A stretch of DNA of 64,000 nucleotides from positions 1-64,000 of the forward strand of contig JAKYXN010000013.1 of assembly GCA_022538095.1 (NCBI GenBank), read 5' to 3'. A program made the position numbers and the translations under genes. How positions within the stretch are numbered: position 1 is the first letter of the stretch; each line of letters starts with the position of its first letter. The notes below the pieces were generated by a model that saw only the letters and a program-made list of their open reading frames with translations, had not been told where the DNA came from and did no database searches. Positions 17,336 to 26,402 of this stretch are shown here, in pieces. The stretch comes from Puniceicoccaceae bacterium K14. Lineage in GTDB: Bacteria > Verrucomicrobiota > Verrucomicrobiia > Opitutales > Opitutaceae.

Positions 17336-18478
17336 TTACAGCTCTCCCTGTTTTCTAGCTTTCAAGAAAAGTTGCAACGTGATCAAAAATGCCCCGCTGA
17401 TAGCGATTGCATACACTAAAAGCCAGGGTTGAGACGATTTTTCTGGCTCGCCTCCTTGCTTTGCCTCTCGCTTTCTCCTGCGATCTTCTTCCGTCATTTC
17501 CGAACCGTCTTCGTTGTGTTCATGCCCATGAGCGAGGTCCAGGGCTTCCTTAAGGGACATGCCGCTACTCGAGGACGAAAAACTCAATGCGTACGAGCCT
17601 TCAGTCACAACTTCGTCGCCAAGGAACAAACCGCTTAAAACCTCTACGTATTCATTGTTTTCTTCACCTAATTCGACGCTCATCCGCACGAACGAATTTG
17701 GTATTTCAAAGTCTCTTACAAAAAGGACACGATTGAGTGGGTCACCTTGAACTGCCTTTCGGGGCACCGCTAGAACATAAGGGCGTTTGTTCAAAACAAT
17801 AGAAAACTCCGCCCGCATACCGGGACGTAGCCTTTGCTCGCTGTTATCGATTTCGAAAATACCATCAATTGTTCCGGCTTCTTGGTTCGCCTTCACTCCA
17901 AACCGAGTCAGGGTCGCCTCCACCCACTCATTCCCCAAAGCAGGAATATGAATTCGAGCTACCACACCGATTGCCAATTTTGAGGACTCTTGTTCCGGGA
18001 TTTTCGCTACCGCCCACAATTTCGAGTAGTCGGCAATATCCATAATTTCCTCGTCAGGTGAAACGGGTTGTCCCAAATGTGCATGAGATGAAACGACAAT
18101 TCCGCTTTGTGGCGCGTTGAGCTCAATCGTTGGTGGTGGATCGCCCAATTTACGGCTCTCCACAGTTACTAACTTGTCCCCCTTCGAAACGACGTCTCCC
18201 TCAAACGCATTGAGTTCCACAACCCTCCCTTCAATACGAGTCGACAATACTGAGCGACTTGCTGGAATTTCCTCCAAGCGCCCAATCGAGAACAAACTTG
18301 TTTCGAAAACGCGCTCATCCACTTCAACCGTCTCGACACCTAAATTTTTGACTGCATGCGAGGTCAGAAAAATCGTATCGTTGCCATTGTTCGGCACTGA
18401 AAATCCAATAACAAAAGATTTGGATACAATACCGACAATTAGAATTCTCATTAAAATGCTTTTAGTGTTAAATCTCAT
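17336..18478 (-). CDS. RND efflux periplasmic adaptor with C-terminal His-rich segment and membrane anchor
   Basis: 380 residues. After an N-terminal signal or anchor come split biotinyl-lipoyl halves (VVELNAFEGDVVSKGDKLVTVE and the ELNAPQSGIVVSSHAHLGQPV region), beta-barrel and membrane-proximal domains. The family role is to link the RND pump to the outer-membrane channel. Unusual for this family, the C-terminus has HGHEHNEDGSE, a charged KREAKQGGEPEK stretch and a clear transmembrane helix (LLVYAIAISGAFLITLQLFL) near residues 350-370. It lies 12 bases after the outer-membrane factor gene. Confidence 0.88.
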   Translation of the reverse strand: MRFNTKSILMRILIVGIVSKSFVIGFSVPNNGNDTIFLTSHAVKNLGVETVEVDERVFETSLFSIGRLEEIPASRSVLSTRIEGRVVELNAFEGDVVSKGDKLVTVESRKLGDPPPTIELNAPQSGIVVSSHAHLGQPVSPDEEIMDIADYSKLWAVAKIPEQESSKLAIGVVARIHIPALGNEWVEATLTRFGVKANQEAGTIDGIFEIDNSEQRLRPGMRAEFSIVLNKRPYVLAVPRKAVQGDPLNRVLFVRDFEIPNSFVRMSVELGEENNEYVEVLSGLFLGDEVVTEGSYALSFSSSSSGMSLKEALDLAHGHEHNEDGSEMTEEDRRRKREAKQGGEPEKSSQPWLLVYAIAISGAFLITLQLFLKARKQGEL

Positions 18479-18490
18479 AGTTAGAAAAGT

Positions 18491-19777
18491 TTAATTTTCT
18501 TCGCTAAAACTGAAAAGGGGTCCGTAATACGCAGTGGTATAGCGCCATTCAGTAAGGGCATGATTCAATTCGTAAAGATGCTTTAGATGTTCTGATTCTA
18601 TTTCCAACCGCTGCTCTTTCGCTCGAAAAACGTCGTTAGCACTCGCACGCCCCTGTTCGTAAGCCGTATTCACATCTTCCAGATTCTGATCTGCAAGCTC
18701 TATGATTTCCGTTTCATGCTGCTCGACCTGAGTCGCTATGCGTTCCATTTTTTGCTTCAAGGCAGATGCTCGAATTTTCAACTCAAACTCAGTGGATTCA
18801 AGTTCGAGTTGAATCTGTTTCTTATAGGCGATTTCCTCTTTCATTGCCCCCTCGGCATAGCGCTTTCTCGGTAGTGGTATCGATACACCTAAACCAAGAG
18901 CAGAGTCATTTCCTAAACCGTAAGGTTGATCTACTCCGCGTTCGTTCTTCCAAAATACGGATACTGCAAAATCTTCCCATTTATTCGTCCTAGCAAGCGA
19001 CAAACGATTTTCAGCCACCTCAGCCAATAGATTTTTGAGATAAACTTGTGGATGCTTTTTCACCATCGTTTCTGTAAAATTCGGTAGCTCGTCTTCTGGG
19101 TGAAAATGATCGAGAACATAGTCGATTTCCAAAGTTTCTTCCATTCCCAACAACGCCTGTAGTTCCGCCAAGGTATCAATCTTCTTGTTGAACAATTCTT
19201 GATGCTCAAGCTTCATTGAATACAGCTTTATATTCACTTGATTTGCTTCAAAAACCGAAAGCTCTCCTTTCTCTACGCGAGATTCGATGAAATCGAATAA
19301 CTGCTCATCCAACTCGATTAAACGTTCACCGAGGTCAAGTTGAGATTGGATAGCTGCTGCCTCAACAACCAAAACTTCCACCTTTTTAATGAGCTCACGT
19401 TCCTGTTCATTGATTTCAGCCCTCGCCAAATCAACGGCAGATTCAGCAAGCTTACGCTCGAACCGCAGTCGGTTCGTTATTGGAAAACGCTGCCCCAACC
19501 CAATTGAAACAACTTGCTCGCCTTCATTATTAAAAAAGGTATCGGACCCATAGGAAAAAGACACTTCCGGGCTGTCCAACCGTCCCTGTCTACTACTTCT
19601 CCCCTTCACTTGTTCGATCACAGTGCGAGCTGCAGCCAAATCCTTATTGTTCGCTAACGCCCATTGGATCGCCTCGTCTTTGCTTAGACGATTAGGATAA
19701 TTATCCTGGCAGAACGAATACGGCGTTATTGCCGTTGTTAAACTAAATGCCCCAAAGGCAACCAATTGTCTTATCAT
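18491..19777 (-). CDS. TolC-like outer-membrane efflux protein
   Basis: About 428 residues from the ATG at 19777 (a TTG at 19789 would add four). A signal peptide is followed by two long alpha-helical repeats rich in Glu, Leu and Gln, typical of the outer-membrane factor family; SLARTNKWEDFAVSVFWK and LGLGVSIPLPRKR mark the beta-barrel strands. It forms the exit duct of the metal pump. It is the first gene of the pump operon and has about 280 bases upstream with a 17-base palindrome. Confidence 0.88.
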   Translation of the reverse strand: MIRQLVAFGAFSLTTAITPYSFCQDNYPNRLSKDEAIQWALANNKDLAAARTVIEQVKGRSSRQGRLDSPEVSFSYGSDTFFNNEGEQVVSIGLGQRFPITNRLRFERKLAESAVDLARAEINEQERELIKKVEVLVVEAAAIQSQLDLGERLIELDEQLFDFIESRVEKGELSVFEANQVNIKLYSMKLEHQELFNKKIDTLAELQALLGMEETLEIDYVLDHFHPEDELPNFTETMVKKHPQVYLKNLLAEVAENRLSLARTNKWEDFAVSVFWKNERGVDQPYGLGNDSALGLGVSIPLPRKRYAEGAMKEEIAYKKQIQLELESTEFELKIRASALKQKMERIATQVEQHETEIIELADQNLEDVNTAYEQGRASANDVFRAKEQRLEIESEHLKHLYELNHALTEWRYTTAYYGPLFSFSEEN

Positions 19778-19853
19778 CTTGAAATTCAAAATTAAGGTGT
19801 TTCAGAAACAAATTTCGCTTCTAACAAAACACAGCTAACATAAGCCGTGAATA

Positions 19854-19870
19854 ACAGTCTTAGAGACTGT
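19854..19870. promoter_or_regulatory. Perfect palindrome upstream of the efflux operon, candidate operator
   Basis: ACAGTCT-TAG-AGACTGT, 7+3+7 bases, lies 65-81 bases from the TTG (19789) of the outer-membrane factor gene, where a metal-sensing dimer could bind over the promoter. No regulator gene is adjacent, so its partner is unknown. Confidence 0.4.
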
Positions 19871-20039
19871 CCGATAAGTCTTTTTGGCAGATGAATTCTA
19901 CATCTCAGGTAGAAATTCGGATTGCTATTCGATCCTAATCCGGGGATCAATATCTCGCTTTTTGGGACCTCACCCTATAATATGGGCAGGCAAATTAATA
20001 CCCCAAAAAACAAGAATTCGAAAGCAACCGACTTATCGG
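19871..20039. repeat. Nested imperfect inverted repeats, possible degraded mobile-element remnant
   Basis: CCGATAAGTC at 19871-19880 is matched by its reverse complement at 20030-20039. Inside, TTTTTGGG (19959-19966) is matched by CCCAAAAA (20002-20009). A further stretch near 19918-19932 (CGGATTGCTATTCGA) is similar to the reverse complement of 20018-20030. No coding potential is present and no target-site duplication was confirmed. It could be a MITE-like remnant or simply a structured leader. Confidence 0.3.
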
Positions 20040-20060
20040 CATCTCCCTCAATCTTGAACC

Positions 20061-20513
20061 TTACAAACGAAACACAGTCGTTTCCGCTACCAACACTGGA
20101 GTAGCACACACCCACGCTTTAAAATCCGAAGCCGCTTTATCGCAGGTTTCATTCACACTCAAAAGCCGAATACTGGGTAGCAAGTCAACGATAGCAACAA
20201 GCTCTACCGCTTGAGAGGGAGAGGCCTTCATCCTTTGCGAACTTTGGACAACATCGTCTAACTCTCCTTCGATATCGATATCCCAACAATGAGCTTCGTT
20301 TCTTTGACGCTCTCCGTGATTCGTGTCGCAGCAAGAAGAATTAGCATCACTACAGTGAATCTGGCCCCCTGCGTGAGTTTCCTCTTTCGCATCGATCCCT
20401 ACAAGCTCATGAACGCACAATGCAAAACCCGCCGTCCCCAACAATCCATTGAAAACTGTTGCGAAAAGCAAAATAACGCCAAGCGCCATACGGCTTATAG
20501 GGGGTTTTATCAT
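20061..20513 (-). CDS. Exported Cys/His-containing protein next to the metal efflux operon
   Basis: About 150 residues from the ATG at 20513, with a hydrophobic leader (MALGVILLFATVFNGLLG) and then HAGGQIHCSDANSSCCDTNHG, which would bind metal. The C-terminal half is ordinary and ends in a hydrophobic VLVAETTVFRL. An upstream ATG at 20594 would add a second hydrophobic stretch; the shorter form is preferred because it gives one normal signal peptide. It lies upstream of and in line with the pump genes, reminiscent of small CzcI-like accessory proteins, but no homology is claimed. Confidence 0.6.
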   Translation of the reverse strand: MIKPPISRMALGVILLFATVFNGLLGTAGFALCVHELVGIDAKEETHAGGQIHCSDANSSCCDTNHGERQRNEAHCWDIDIEGELDDVVQSSQRMKASPSQAVELVAIVDLLPSIRLLSVNETCDKAASDFKAWVCATPVLVAETTVFRL

Positions 20514-20669
20514 AAAGATTAATAGAAGCAAAACGAGCAATACGTCCCAATGCAAGACATGATGGCATATCAATTGGATCCAAAGCCTTTTCATAATTTA
20601 TCGACATCGTTGAAGACAAACTAAAACACTGGCTTGAACACGCCCAAGATTTCCCTAAATTTTGCCCCT

Positions 20670-21416
20670 ATGTCGGTTGAATCAGAAAAAGACCTCGAAT
20701 CTCTCAGGAAAATCGGTCGCATCGTTGCATCAACCGTACAAGAAATGTTTCGGCATCTCCGAGTTGGCATGACGACCCACGAGCTCGACCAAGTCGGGGC
20801 TGAAATTCTCGCACGTCACGGAGCCAACTCCGCCCCTAAACTCTGCTACGGATTCAACGGTAGCACCATAATTAGCATCAATGAAGAAGCCGCCCACGCT
20901 ATTCCAGGCAATCGGCGTATCCATGAGGGCGACCTAGTAAATATCGATGTCTCTGCCGAGCTAGGTGGGTACTTCGCCGACACCGGTTACACTCGCCCCG
21001 TCGGAAGGGCACACCCAATCACTCACAGACTTTGCGCCGCTAGCCAAGAAGCCCTAGCCGAAGCCCTCAAGTGCGTCAAAGCGGGTTCCCCAATTTCATC
21101 CGTTGAACACGCCATTCGAAAAGTCGCACGCAAACGAGGTTTTTCCGTTATCGAAAATCTTGCTGGCCATGGCGTCGGTCGCCACATCCACGAAGAACCC
21201 AACTACGTGCCGGACTTCGGAAACCGAAAAGACAAACGACGCTTCAAAAAGAATTGCGTACTCACGATCGAGCCCTTTCTCTCTACTGGCCCACGCCACG
21301 CTTACAACACCTCAGATGGTTGGACTTTAGTGACTCCAAAGGGCAACTACACAGCTCAATTCGAGCACACAATCATCGTTACTGACGGCGACCCCATAAT
21401 TTTGACAGCCGCTTAG
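20670..21416 (+). CDS. map: Methionine aminopeptidase, type I
   Basis: 248 residues from the ATG at 20670 (a TTG at 20634 is possible). It removes the initiator methionine from nascent proteins. The five metal ligands can be placed: two Asp in NIDVSAELGGYFADTGYT, His in GHGVGRHIHEEP, Glu in LTIEPF and Glu in QFEHTI. Length and order are those of the bacterial type I enzyme without an N-terminal extension. It stands alone, divergent from the Cys/His protein. The 200 bases after it hold no gene and no convincing terminator. Confidence 0.95.
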   Translation: MSVESEKDLESLRKIGRIVASTVQEMFRHLRVGMTTHELDQVGAEILARHGANSAPKLCYGFNGSTIISINEEAAHAIPGNRRIHEGDLVNIDVSAELGGYFADTGYTRPVGRAHPITHRLCAASQEALAEALKCVKAGSPISSVEHAIRKVARKRGFSVIENLAGHGVGRHIHEEPNYVPDFGNRKDKRRFKKNCVLTIEPFLSTGPRHAYNTSDGWTLVTPKGNYTAQFEHTIIVTDGDPIILTAA

Positions 21417-21618
21417 CTACCTGTTAAATATCTTGGGAGCTTGAACAGCGAAATAGAATAAAGCGGTCTATTTCAATAGAGTTCTTCCGACTGGAAGAAA
21501 GCTAAATCAATTTAGAAACATCTGAAATAACGTGCCCGGTTACAATCTGATCTCCTAAAGATCACAGGTCTTTGAGCGGTGTAATTGCGAAGCTATATCT
21601 CGATTGAGAGAGATAAAC

Positions 21619-22320
21619 TCAATTCAATTTCGTAAAGAACCGACTCAATCGCGGTTGATACCAATCCAAGATATCGAATGAGACTAAAACGCGTTCTGCT
21701 CTTCCTAGAAATAGTTCACGATCAACCAAACCAATCGCCCTCGAATCTCGACTGTTATCGCGATTATCACCCATAACAAAATATTTCCCTTCCGGCACAA
21801 CGAATGCTCCAAAACTACTCGAGCTACCTCTCAAAGCGGGTGTCGACATAACAGCGTGGGGCTGATTACCGAGAACCTCTGTAGCAAAAATTGAGTTCTC
21901 GCGTAATTGCTTCTCAACATCAGCGCTTTTATTTTCTGGCAATGGTCCGTACTCCAGTGGCTCTCCGTTAATGAGCAAAATTTGGTCTCGCATTTCAACG
22001 CGATCACCTGGAATTCCAATTACTCGTTTTACCAAGCGTTTTTCATCTTCGGGCGAAAGTAGTACTGCGATGTCTCCTTTCTTTGGGTGCCCCCATTCAT
22101 TGATTCTTTTCAGCGTTAGAGGAATACGTAGATCATACGCTAGTTTGTTGATATAGACCATATCGCCTTCCACTATCGTTGGATTCATTGAACCGGTTGG
22201 TACCCAGTTCCAATCCGCGAAACTCGATTTTACCATGACAAGGGCAACGAAAAACAGGAGTGTGTTACGCCACTCGGACCATTGATTGCCAAGCCAATTG
22301 CGAAGAGCAAATTTATTCAT
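21619..22320 (-). CDS. lepB: Signal peptidase I
   Basis: 233 residues, one N-terminal membrane anchor (about 18-32). The Ser/Lys dyad shows as PTGSMNPT (S44) and RLVKRVIGIPGD (K98), with the later box GDNRDNSRDSR. It cleaves signal peptides of exported proteins on the outer face of the inner membrane. The insertion between the boxes is modest. It follows the histidine-kinase gene by 36 bases on the same strand and could be co-transcribed with it. Confidence 0.96.
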   Translation of the reverse strand: MNKFALRNWLGNQWSEWRNTLLFFVALVMVKSSFADWNWVPTGSMNPTIVEGDMVYINKLAYDLRIPLTLKRINEWGHPKKGDIAVLLSPEDEKRLVKRVIGIPGDRVEMRDQILLINGEPLEYGPLPENKSADVEKQLRENSIFATEVLGNQPHAVMSTPALRGSSSSFGAFVVPEGKYFVMGDNRDNSRDSRAIGLVDRELFLGRAERVLVSFDILDWYQPRLSRFFTKLN

Positions 22321-22356
22321 GACAAAACGCAGACCACAAGATTTACCTCAAGTTCC

Positions 22357-24432
22357 CTAGGCACTTGCGTGCTGCAAAGACAAGCCACGAACCAAGGCGG
22401 TCTTTAGTTTTTCCTGATTCACAGGTTTCGAGACATAGTCATCCATACCAGCAGCAAGGCAGAGCTCACGATCACCCGACATCGCATTCGCTGTCAACGC
22501 GACTATGTGGGAAGCGCCTCTCGAAGGATCCTTGCGCTCAAGATTTCGCAAGTTCTTAGCAAATTCGTAGCCGTCCATACGAGGCATTTGGCAATCGAGA
22601 AGTATCAAGTCGTATCTATTTTTCTGACAATTCTCCAGTGCCTCCAGACCGTCTTCAGCGACATCGCATTCGTATCCAATTTTGTGCAAAACTTTGACCA
22701 ACAATTTTCGGTTTATGTGGTGATCTTCGACCAAAAGCAACTTTGGGGGATGGGCTAAATTGGCCTCGTTCAGACTCGCATCAAAGACTGGCCCTTTCTT
22801 TTTTGTCAGTAAAGAACCCTCTGGTTTTCGCAACAGTCGATTCAGTGCTCGATCGAGTAAACTTGTTCTAAATGGTCTACGAATATACGCAACACCATCT
22901 TCCACATTGTCTTTTGGACAGCTGTGAGACGGTCGTAATAGAATTCTCGGGACACGATGTTTAGATAGACACTCGCATTCAGGCTGACATCCCTCCTGCG
23001 CGATGATTACATGCTTACTATTGCTGCCGAAGGTGATCGATTCGTTCGCTTGAATACCAGAACCGCAAACAACGACTTCCAGTCCTCTGATTCTGAGTTC
23101 GCGCACGATAATATCCGTTTCACGCGATTTTGGTAAGAACACGATAGCCTTTGAGTTTCCCTCAATCTTTTGAGGGCGATAACCATCGCAAGATCCATTT
23201 GCTTGAGCGAGTGGAAGATCGAAGCCAAAGGTCGAACCTATGCCTAATTCGCTTTTGAGATCGATATTACCACCCATAACTTTTACGAGTTTCTGGCAAA
23301 TCGCTAAGCCTAGTCCTGTCCCCCCAAATTTTCTCGTCGTGGAAGAGTCGGCTTGAACAAAAGGCTGGAATAATTTCGCTTGGGCGTCCTCGGAGATTCC
23401 AATACCTGTATCCGATACTTCAATGCGTATTTTCGAGGCGTTTTCATCATTTCGCGAGAAGACAATACGAAGGCAAACTTCACCGCTTTTAGTGAACTTA
23501 ACAGCATTTCCTACCAAATTCGCTATAACTTGCCTTAAGCGGCTGCTATCGCCATTGACAACTCTAGGAACGTCCAAAGCTATGTCACAATGTATTTCGA
23601 TTTGAGATTCGTTTGCACTCTCAGCCATTAATGAAATCACAGACTCTCCCAGTTTTCGAATATCAAAATCTTCGGATTCTAGTTCGATACTACCTGAATC
23701 GAGGCGAGAGAAATCAAGGATATCGTTTAAAATCGATAGTAAAGCGTGCGAACTATCTGTTGCCGCTTTAGCTAAGTCGTCCTGCTCCTCGTTCAGTTTT
23801 GAATACGACAGTAAGTCTAGCATTCCAATAACTCCGTTAAGAGGCGTTCGAATTTCATGACTCATAACTGCAAGAAACTCCGACTTAGCTCGAGCTGCTT
23901 GCAAGCCTTGATCCCTAGCAATTTCAAGTTTCCGATTAGAGTTTCGTAGTTGATCCGCCATTTCATGTAATTTGCGGTTAGCTTCTTCAAGCTCAGCTTT
24001 TCTACGATTGAGATGCAGCATTTTTTCCTCAACCAGTTCATTCTGCAATCTCGCCAAATCGCTTGCTTTCAAAAGACCAAAATAATCTCCGCTTGAGTCT
24101 AGAGCAATTACATCATGATGAAAAAATCGACTCGAGCGCGTCAAGGTTTGGTTGCAGATTTCCACTAAAGGCTGCTTAAGATTTATTATGACTTCCCCAT
24201 CTTCCATGTACTTTTTGATGGGAGAACGTCCGAGCACATCGTGACCGAATCTTTTTCCTAAAAGATTGTTAACGGAAAGTCTTGAACATAGTCCGATTAT
24301 TTTCCCTTTATCCGCGATCGCCAAAAAATCTAAATCCAACTCCGAGAGCAACTTAGCTGCATCTGCGAGTGATGTATTAGAAAATAACAGCGGCGCAGCT
24401 TGCGCAAATCTTTGCCAGATCAGTGTTCTCAA
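22357..24432 (-). CDS. Hybrid sensor histidine kinase with CBS-like sensor and receiver domains
   Basis: 691 residues. Residues 1-130 look like a pair of CBS motifs (DFLAIADKGKIIGLCSR; DVIALDSSGDYFGLLKASD), which usually sense adenine nucleotides. A coiled coil spans about 131-185. HisKA follows, with the phospho-acceptor in MSHEIRTPLNG (H192), then HATPase_c with GGTGLGLAICQKLV. Next is a degenerate receiver (about 425-545) without a clear Asp pocket, then a true receiver LLLVEDHHINRK...LILLDCQMPRMDGYE. No membrane helix is seen, so it is a cytoplasmic sensor. The only usable start is TTG at 24432, directly after a stop codon. No output partner gene is adjacent. Confidence 0.9.
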   Translation of the reverse strand: MRTLIWQRFAQAAPLLFSNTSLADAAKLLSELDLDFLAIADKGKIIGLCSRLSVNNLLGKRFGHDVLGRSPIKKYMEDGEVIINLKQPLVEICNQTLTRSSRFFHHDVIALDSSGDYFGLLKASDLARLQNELVEEKMLHLNRRKAELEEANRKLHEMADQLRNSNRKLEIARDQGLQAARAKSEFLAVMSHEIRTPLNGVIGMLDLLSYSKLNEEQDDLAKAATDSSHALLSILNDILDFSRLDSGSIELESEDFDIRKLGESVISLMAESANESQIEIHCDIALDVPRVVNGDSSRLRQVIANLVGNAVKFTKSGEVCLRIVFSRNDENASKIRIEVSDTGIGISEDAQAKLFQPFVQADSSTTRKFGGTGLGLAICQKLVKVMGGNIDLKSELGIGSTFGFDLPLAQANGSCDGYRPQKIEGNSKAIVFLPKSRETDIIVRELRIRGLEVVVCGSGIQANESITFGSNSKHVIIAQEGCQPECECLSKHRVPRILLRPSHSCPKDNVEDGVAYIRRPFRTSLLDRALNRLLRKPEGSLLTKKKGPVFDASLNEANLAHPPKLLLVEDHHINRKLLVKVLHKIGYECDVAEDGLEALENCQKNRYDLILLDCQMPRMDGYEFAKNLRNLERKDPSRGASHIVALTANAMSGDRELCLAAGMDDYVSKPVNQEKLKTALVRGLSLQHASA

Positions 24433-24796
24433 CTAAATTACAAATAGTCACGCTCTCAGTCATCTGTCAGTATTAATAAATCTGATATCGTCAGTATCGA
24501 GCATCCGATTGTAACAAATTGATGACAAATACTAGAATTAGTAATTATTGGTGCCTGTCGCAAGGTGTGCTTACTTGTTCTAAAGTCTATTGACTCCCAA
24601 GAATGAATAATTTTATTTTGCGGATCAGGGTTTTACGATTTCTTAGCAATTAATTCTCTGCACACAAATAACTTAAAAAATCCCCAGTCCGAATGCTAAT
24701 CGATACTAAATAAATTCACTCTTTGCAAAACCTTGCATCCGTGCGTCCCTAACTCTCCTTTCATAAGGGTTACTTTCTTAAAAAAGATACCAAAAG

Positions 24797-24825
24797 TTGA
24801 TATTTCATAACATTTATTTTACTGT
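24797..24825 (+). promoter_or_regulatory. Likely sigma-70-type promoter of glpK
   Basis: TTGATA and TACTGT are separated by 17 bases, 30 bases before the glpK ATG. It lies in a 420-base, strongly AT-rich non-coding gap (24433-24854) between the kinase gene and glpK. No open frame, tRNA or clear terminator was found in the rest of that gap. Confidence 0.45.
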
Positions 24826-24854
24826 ATTCAACATTCAAAGATCCAAAAATTCCC

Positions 24855-26351
24855 ATGCCCCAAAACGAATTCGTCCTAGCCATCGACCAAGGCACAACAA
24901 GTTGCCGAGCCATACTCTTTGATCGATTTGGAAAGATAGCGTCTGTTAAACAAAAAGAATTTACCCAGATTTATCCGAAACCAGGTTGGGTTGAACACGA
25001 CGCCAAGAAAATTTGGGAGGTCCAAGCACGGGTTGTCTCCGAAGCGGTTGAAGAGATAAACCTCTCTCCAAAACAAATTGCGGGAATCGGCATTACCAAC
25101 CAACGAGAAACAATCGTTCTCTGGAATAAGGAAACGGGCGAGCCGATTCACAACGCCATCGTATGGCAGGATCGCCGTACCGCGGGAATATGCCAACAGC
25201 TCAAAGATGAAGGACACGAAGATATCGTTCGCGAGAAAACGGGCCTTTTGCTCGACCCTTACTTTTCGGGCACAAAGATAAAGTGGATTTTAGATTCCAC
25301 CCCAGGCGCAAGAGTACTTGCTAGCGAAGGAAAACTGCTTTGTGGCACAATCGACACCTGGCTAGTCTGGAAACTAACAGGCGGTAAATGCCACATCACA
25401 GATGTTACCAATGCAAGCCGCACCCTACTCTTCAACATCCACACCTTATCGTGGGACAGCACCCTTTTACAGTTACTCAGTGTACCTGCCCGTATCCTTC
25501 CAAAAGTAAAATCGTGTAGCGAAGTGTATGGAGAGGTCACTGAATTGGACGCGATTCAAGGCGTTCCCATTTCCGGTATAGCTGGCGATCAGCATGCAGC
25601 TTTGTTTGGACAGTTGTGTTTTGAAAAAGGTATGGCTAAAAACACATACGGCACTGGTTGTTTCCTCCTAATGAATACAGGAGCCAAAGCCATACCTTCA
25701 AATAACAAACTCCTTACCACTTTGGCTTGGAAAATTGGTGACGAGATAAACTACGCATTGGAAGGATCTGTATTTATTGGAGGAGCAACCATCCAATGGC
25801 TTCGCGACGAATTGGAACTCGTGCAAAGCGCCGAAGAATGCAGTCGTTTAGCCGCTACAGTAGACAATTCCAATGGAGCCTATCTCGTCCCTGCCTTCAC
25901 TGGATTGGGAGCCCCTTATTGGGATCCAGACGCTCGTGGCACCCTCGTAGGGGTCACGCGCGGCGTCACGCGAGCTCATATTTGTCGAGCTGCCTTAGAA
26001 TCTATCGCGTTTCAATCGGCTGATGTATTAAACTGTATGGAAAAAGATTCTGGGGTAACACTTAAGGAACTAAAAATTGATGGCGGCGCTTCGCAGAGCG
26101 ATCCATTGATGCAATTTCAAGCAGACCTTCTTCAAAAACAAGTGGCCCGGCCAGCGATTTACGAAACGACAGCCCTCGGAGTCTCATATCTCGCAGGCCT
26201 CGCAGTTGGCTTTTGGAAAGACCGCGAAGCCCTCAAAGAAAATGCAGCCAATTGCACACGCTTCTCACCGCATAAAGACTTAGCTTCCGTTAGCCTCCAA
26301 AAAGAGGAATGGCAGAGGGCTGTACAGCGCTCGCTAAACTGGGCCCAATAA
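24855..26351 (+). CDS. glpK: Glycerol kinase
   Basis: 498 residues, standard length for this FGGY kinase that makes sn-glycerol 3-phosphate from glycerol and ATP. Seen: [16 protein letters not shown] (phosphate-1 loop), [22 protein letters not shown] with the glycerol-binding residues, [26 protein letters not shown] and the C-terminal [15 protein letters not shown] adenosine motif. No glycerol facilitator or glycerol-3-phosphate dehydrogenase gene is adjacent. Instead a glycolate-oxidase-type pair follows 51 bases later, which may be co-transcribed. Confidence 0.96.
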   Translation: MPQNEFVLAIDQGTTSCRAILFDRFGKIASVKQKEFTQIYPKPGWVEHDAKKIWEVQARVVSEAVEEINLSPKQIAGIGITNQRETIVLWNKETGEPIHNAIVWQDRRTAGICQQLKDEGHEDIVREKTGLLLDPYFSGTKIKWILDSTPGARVLASEGKLLCGTIDTWLVWKLTGGKCHITDVTNASRTLLFNIHTLSWDSTLLQLLSVPARILPKVKSCSEVYGEVTELDAIQGVPISGIAGDQHAALFGQLCFEKGMAKNTYGTGCFLLMNTGAKAIPSNNKLLTTLAWKIGDEINYALEGSVFIGGATIQWLRDELELVQSAEECSRLAATVDNSNGAYLVPAFTGLGAPYWDPDARGTLVGVTRGVTRAHICRAALESIAFQSADVLNCMEKDSGVTLKELKIDGGASQSDPLMQFQADLLQKQVARPAIYETTALGVSYLAGLAVGFWKDREALKENAANCTRFSPHKDLASVSLQKEEWQRAVQRSLNWAQ

Positions 26352-26402
26352 GAGCCCGAATTTAAGTCGCTATTTCAAAGATGTTCGCATAGACAATATC
26401 CA

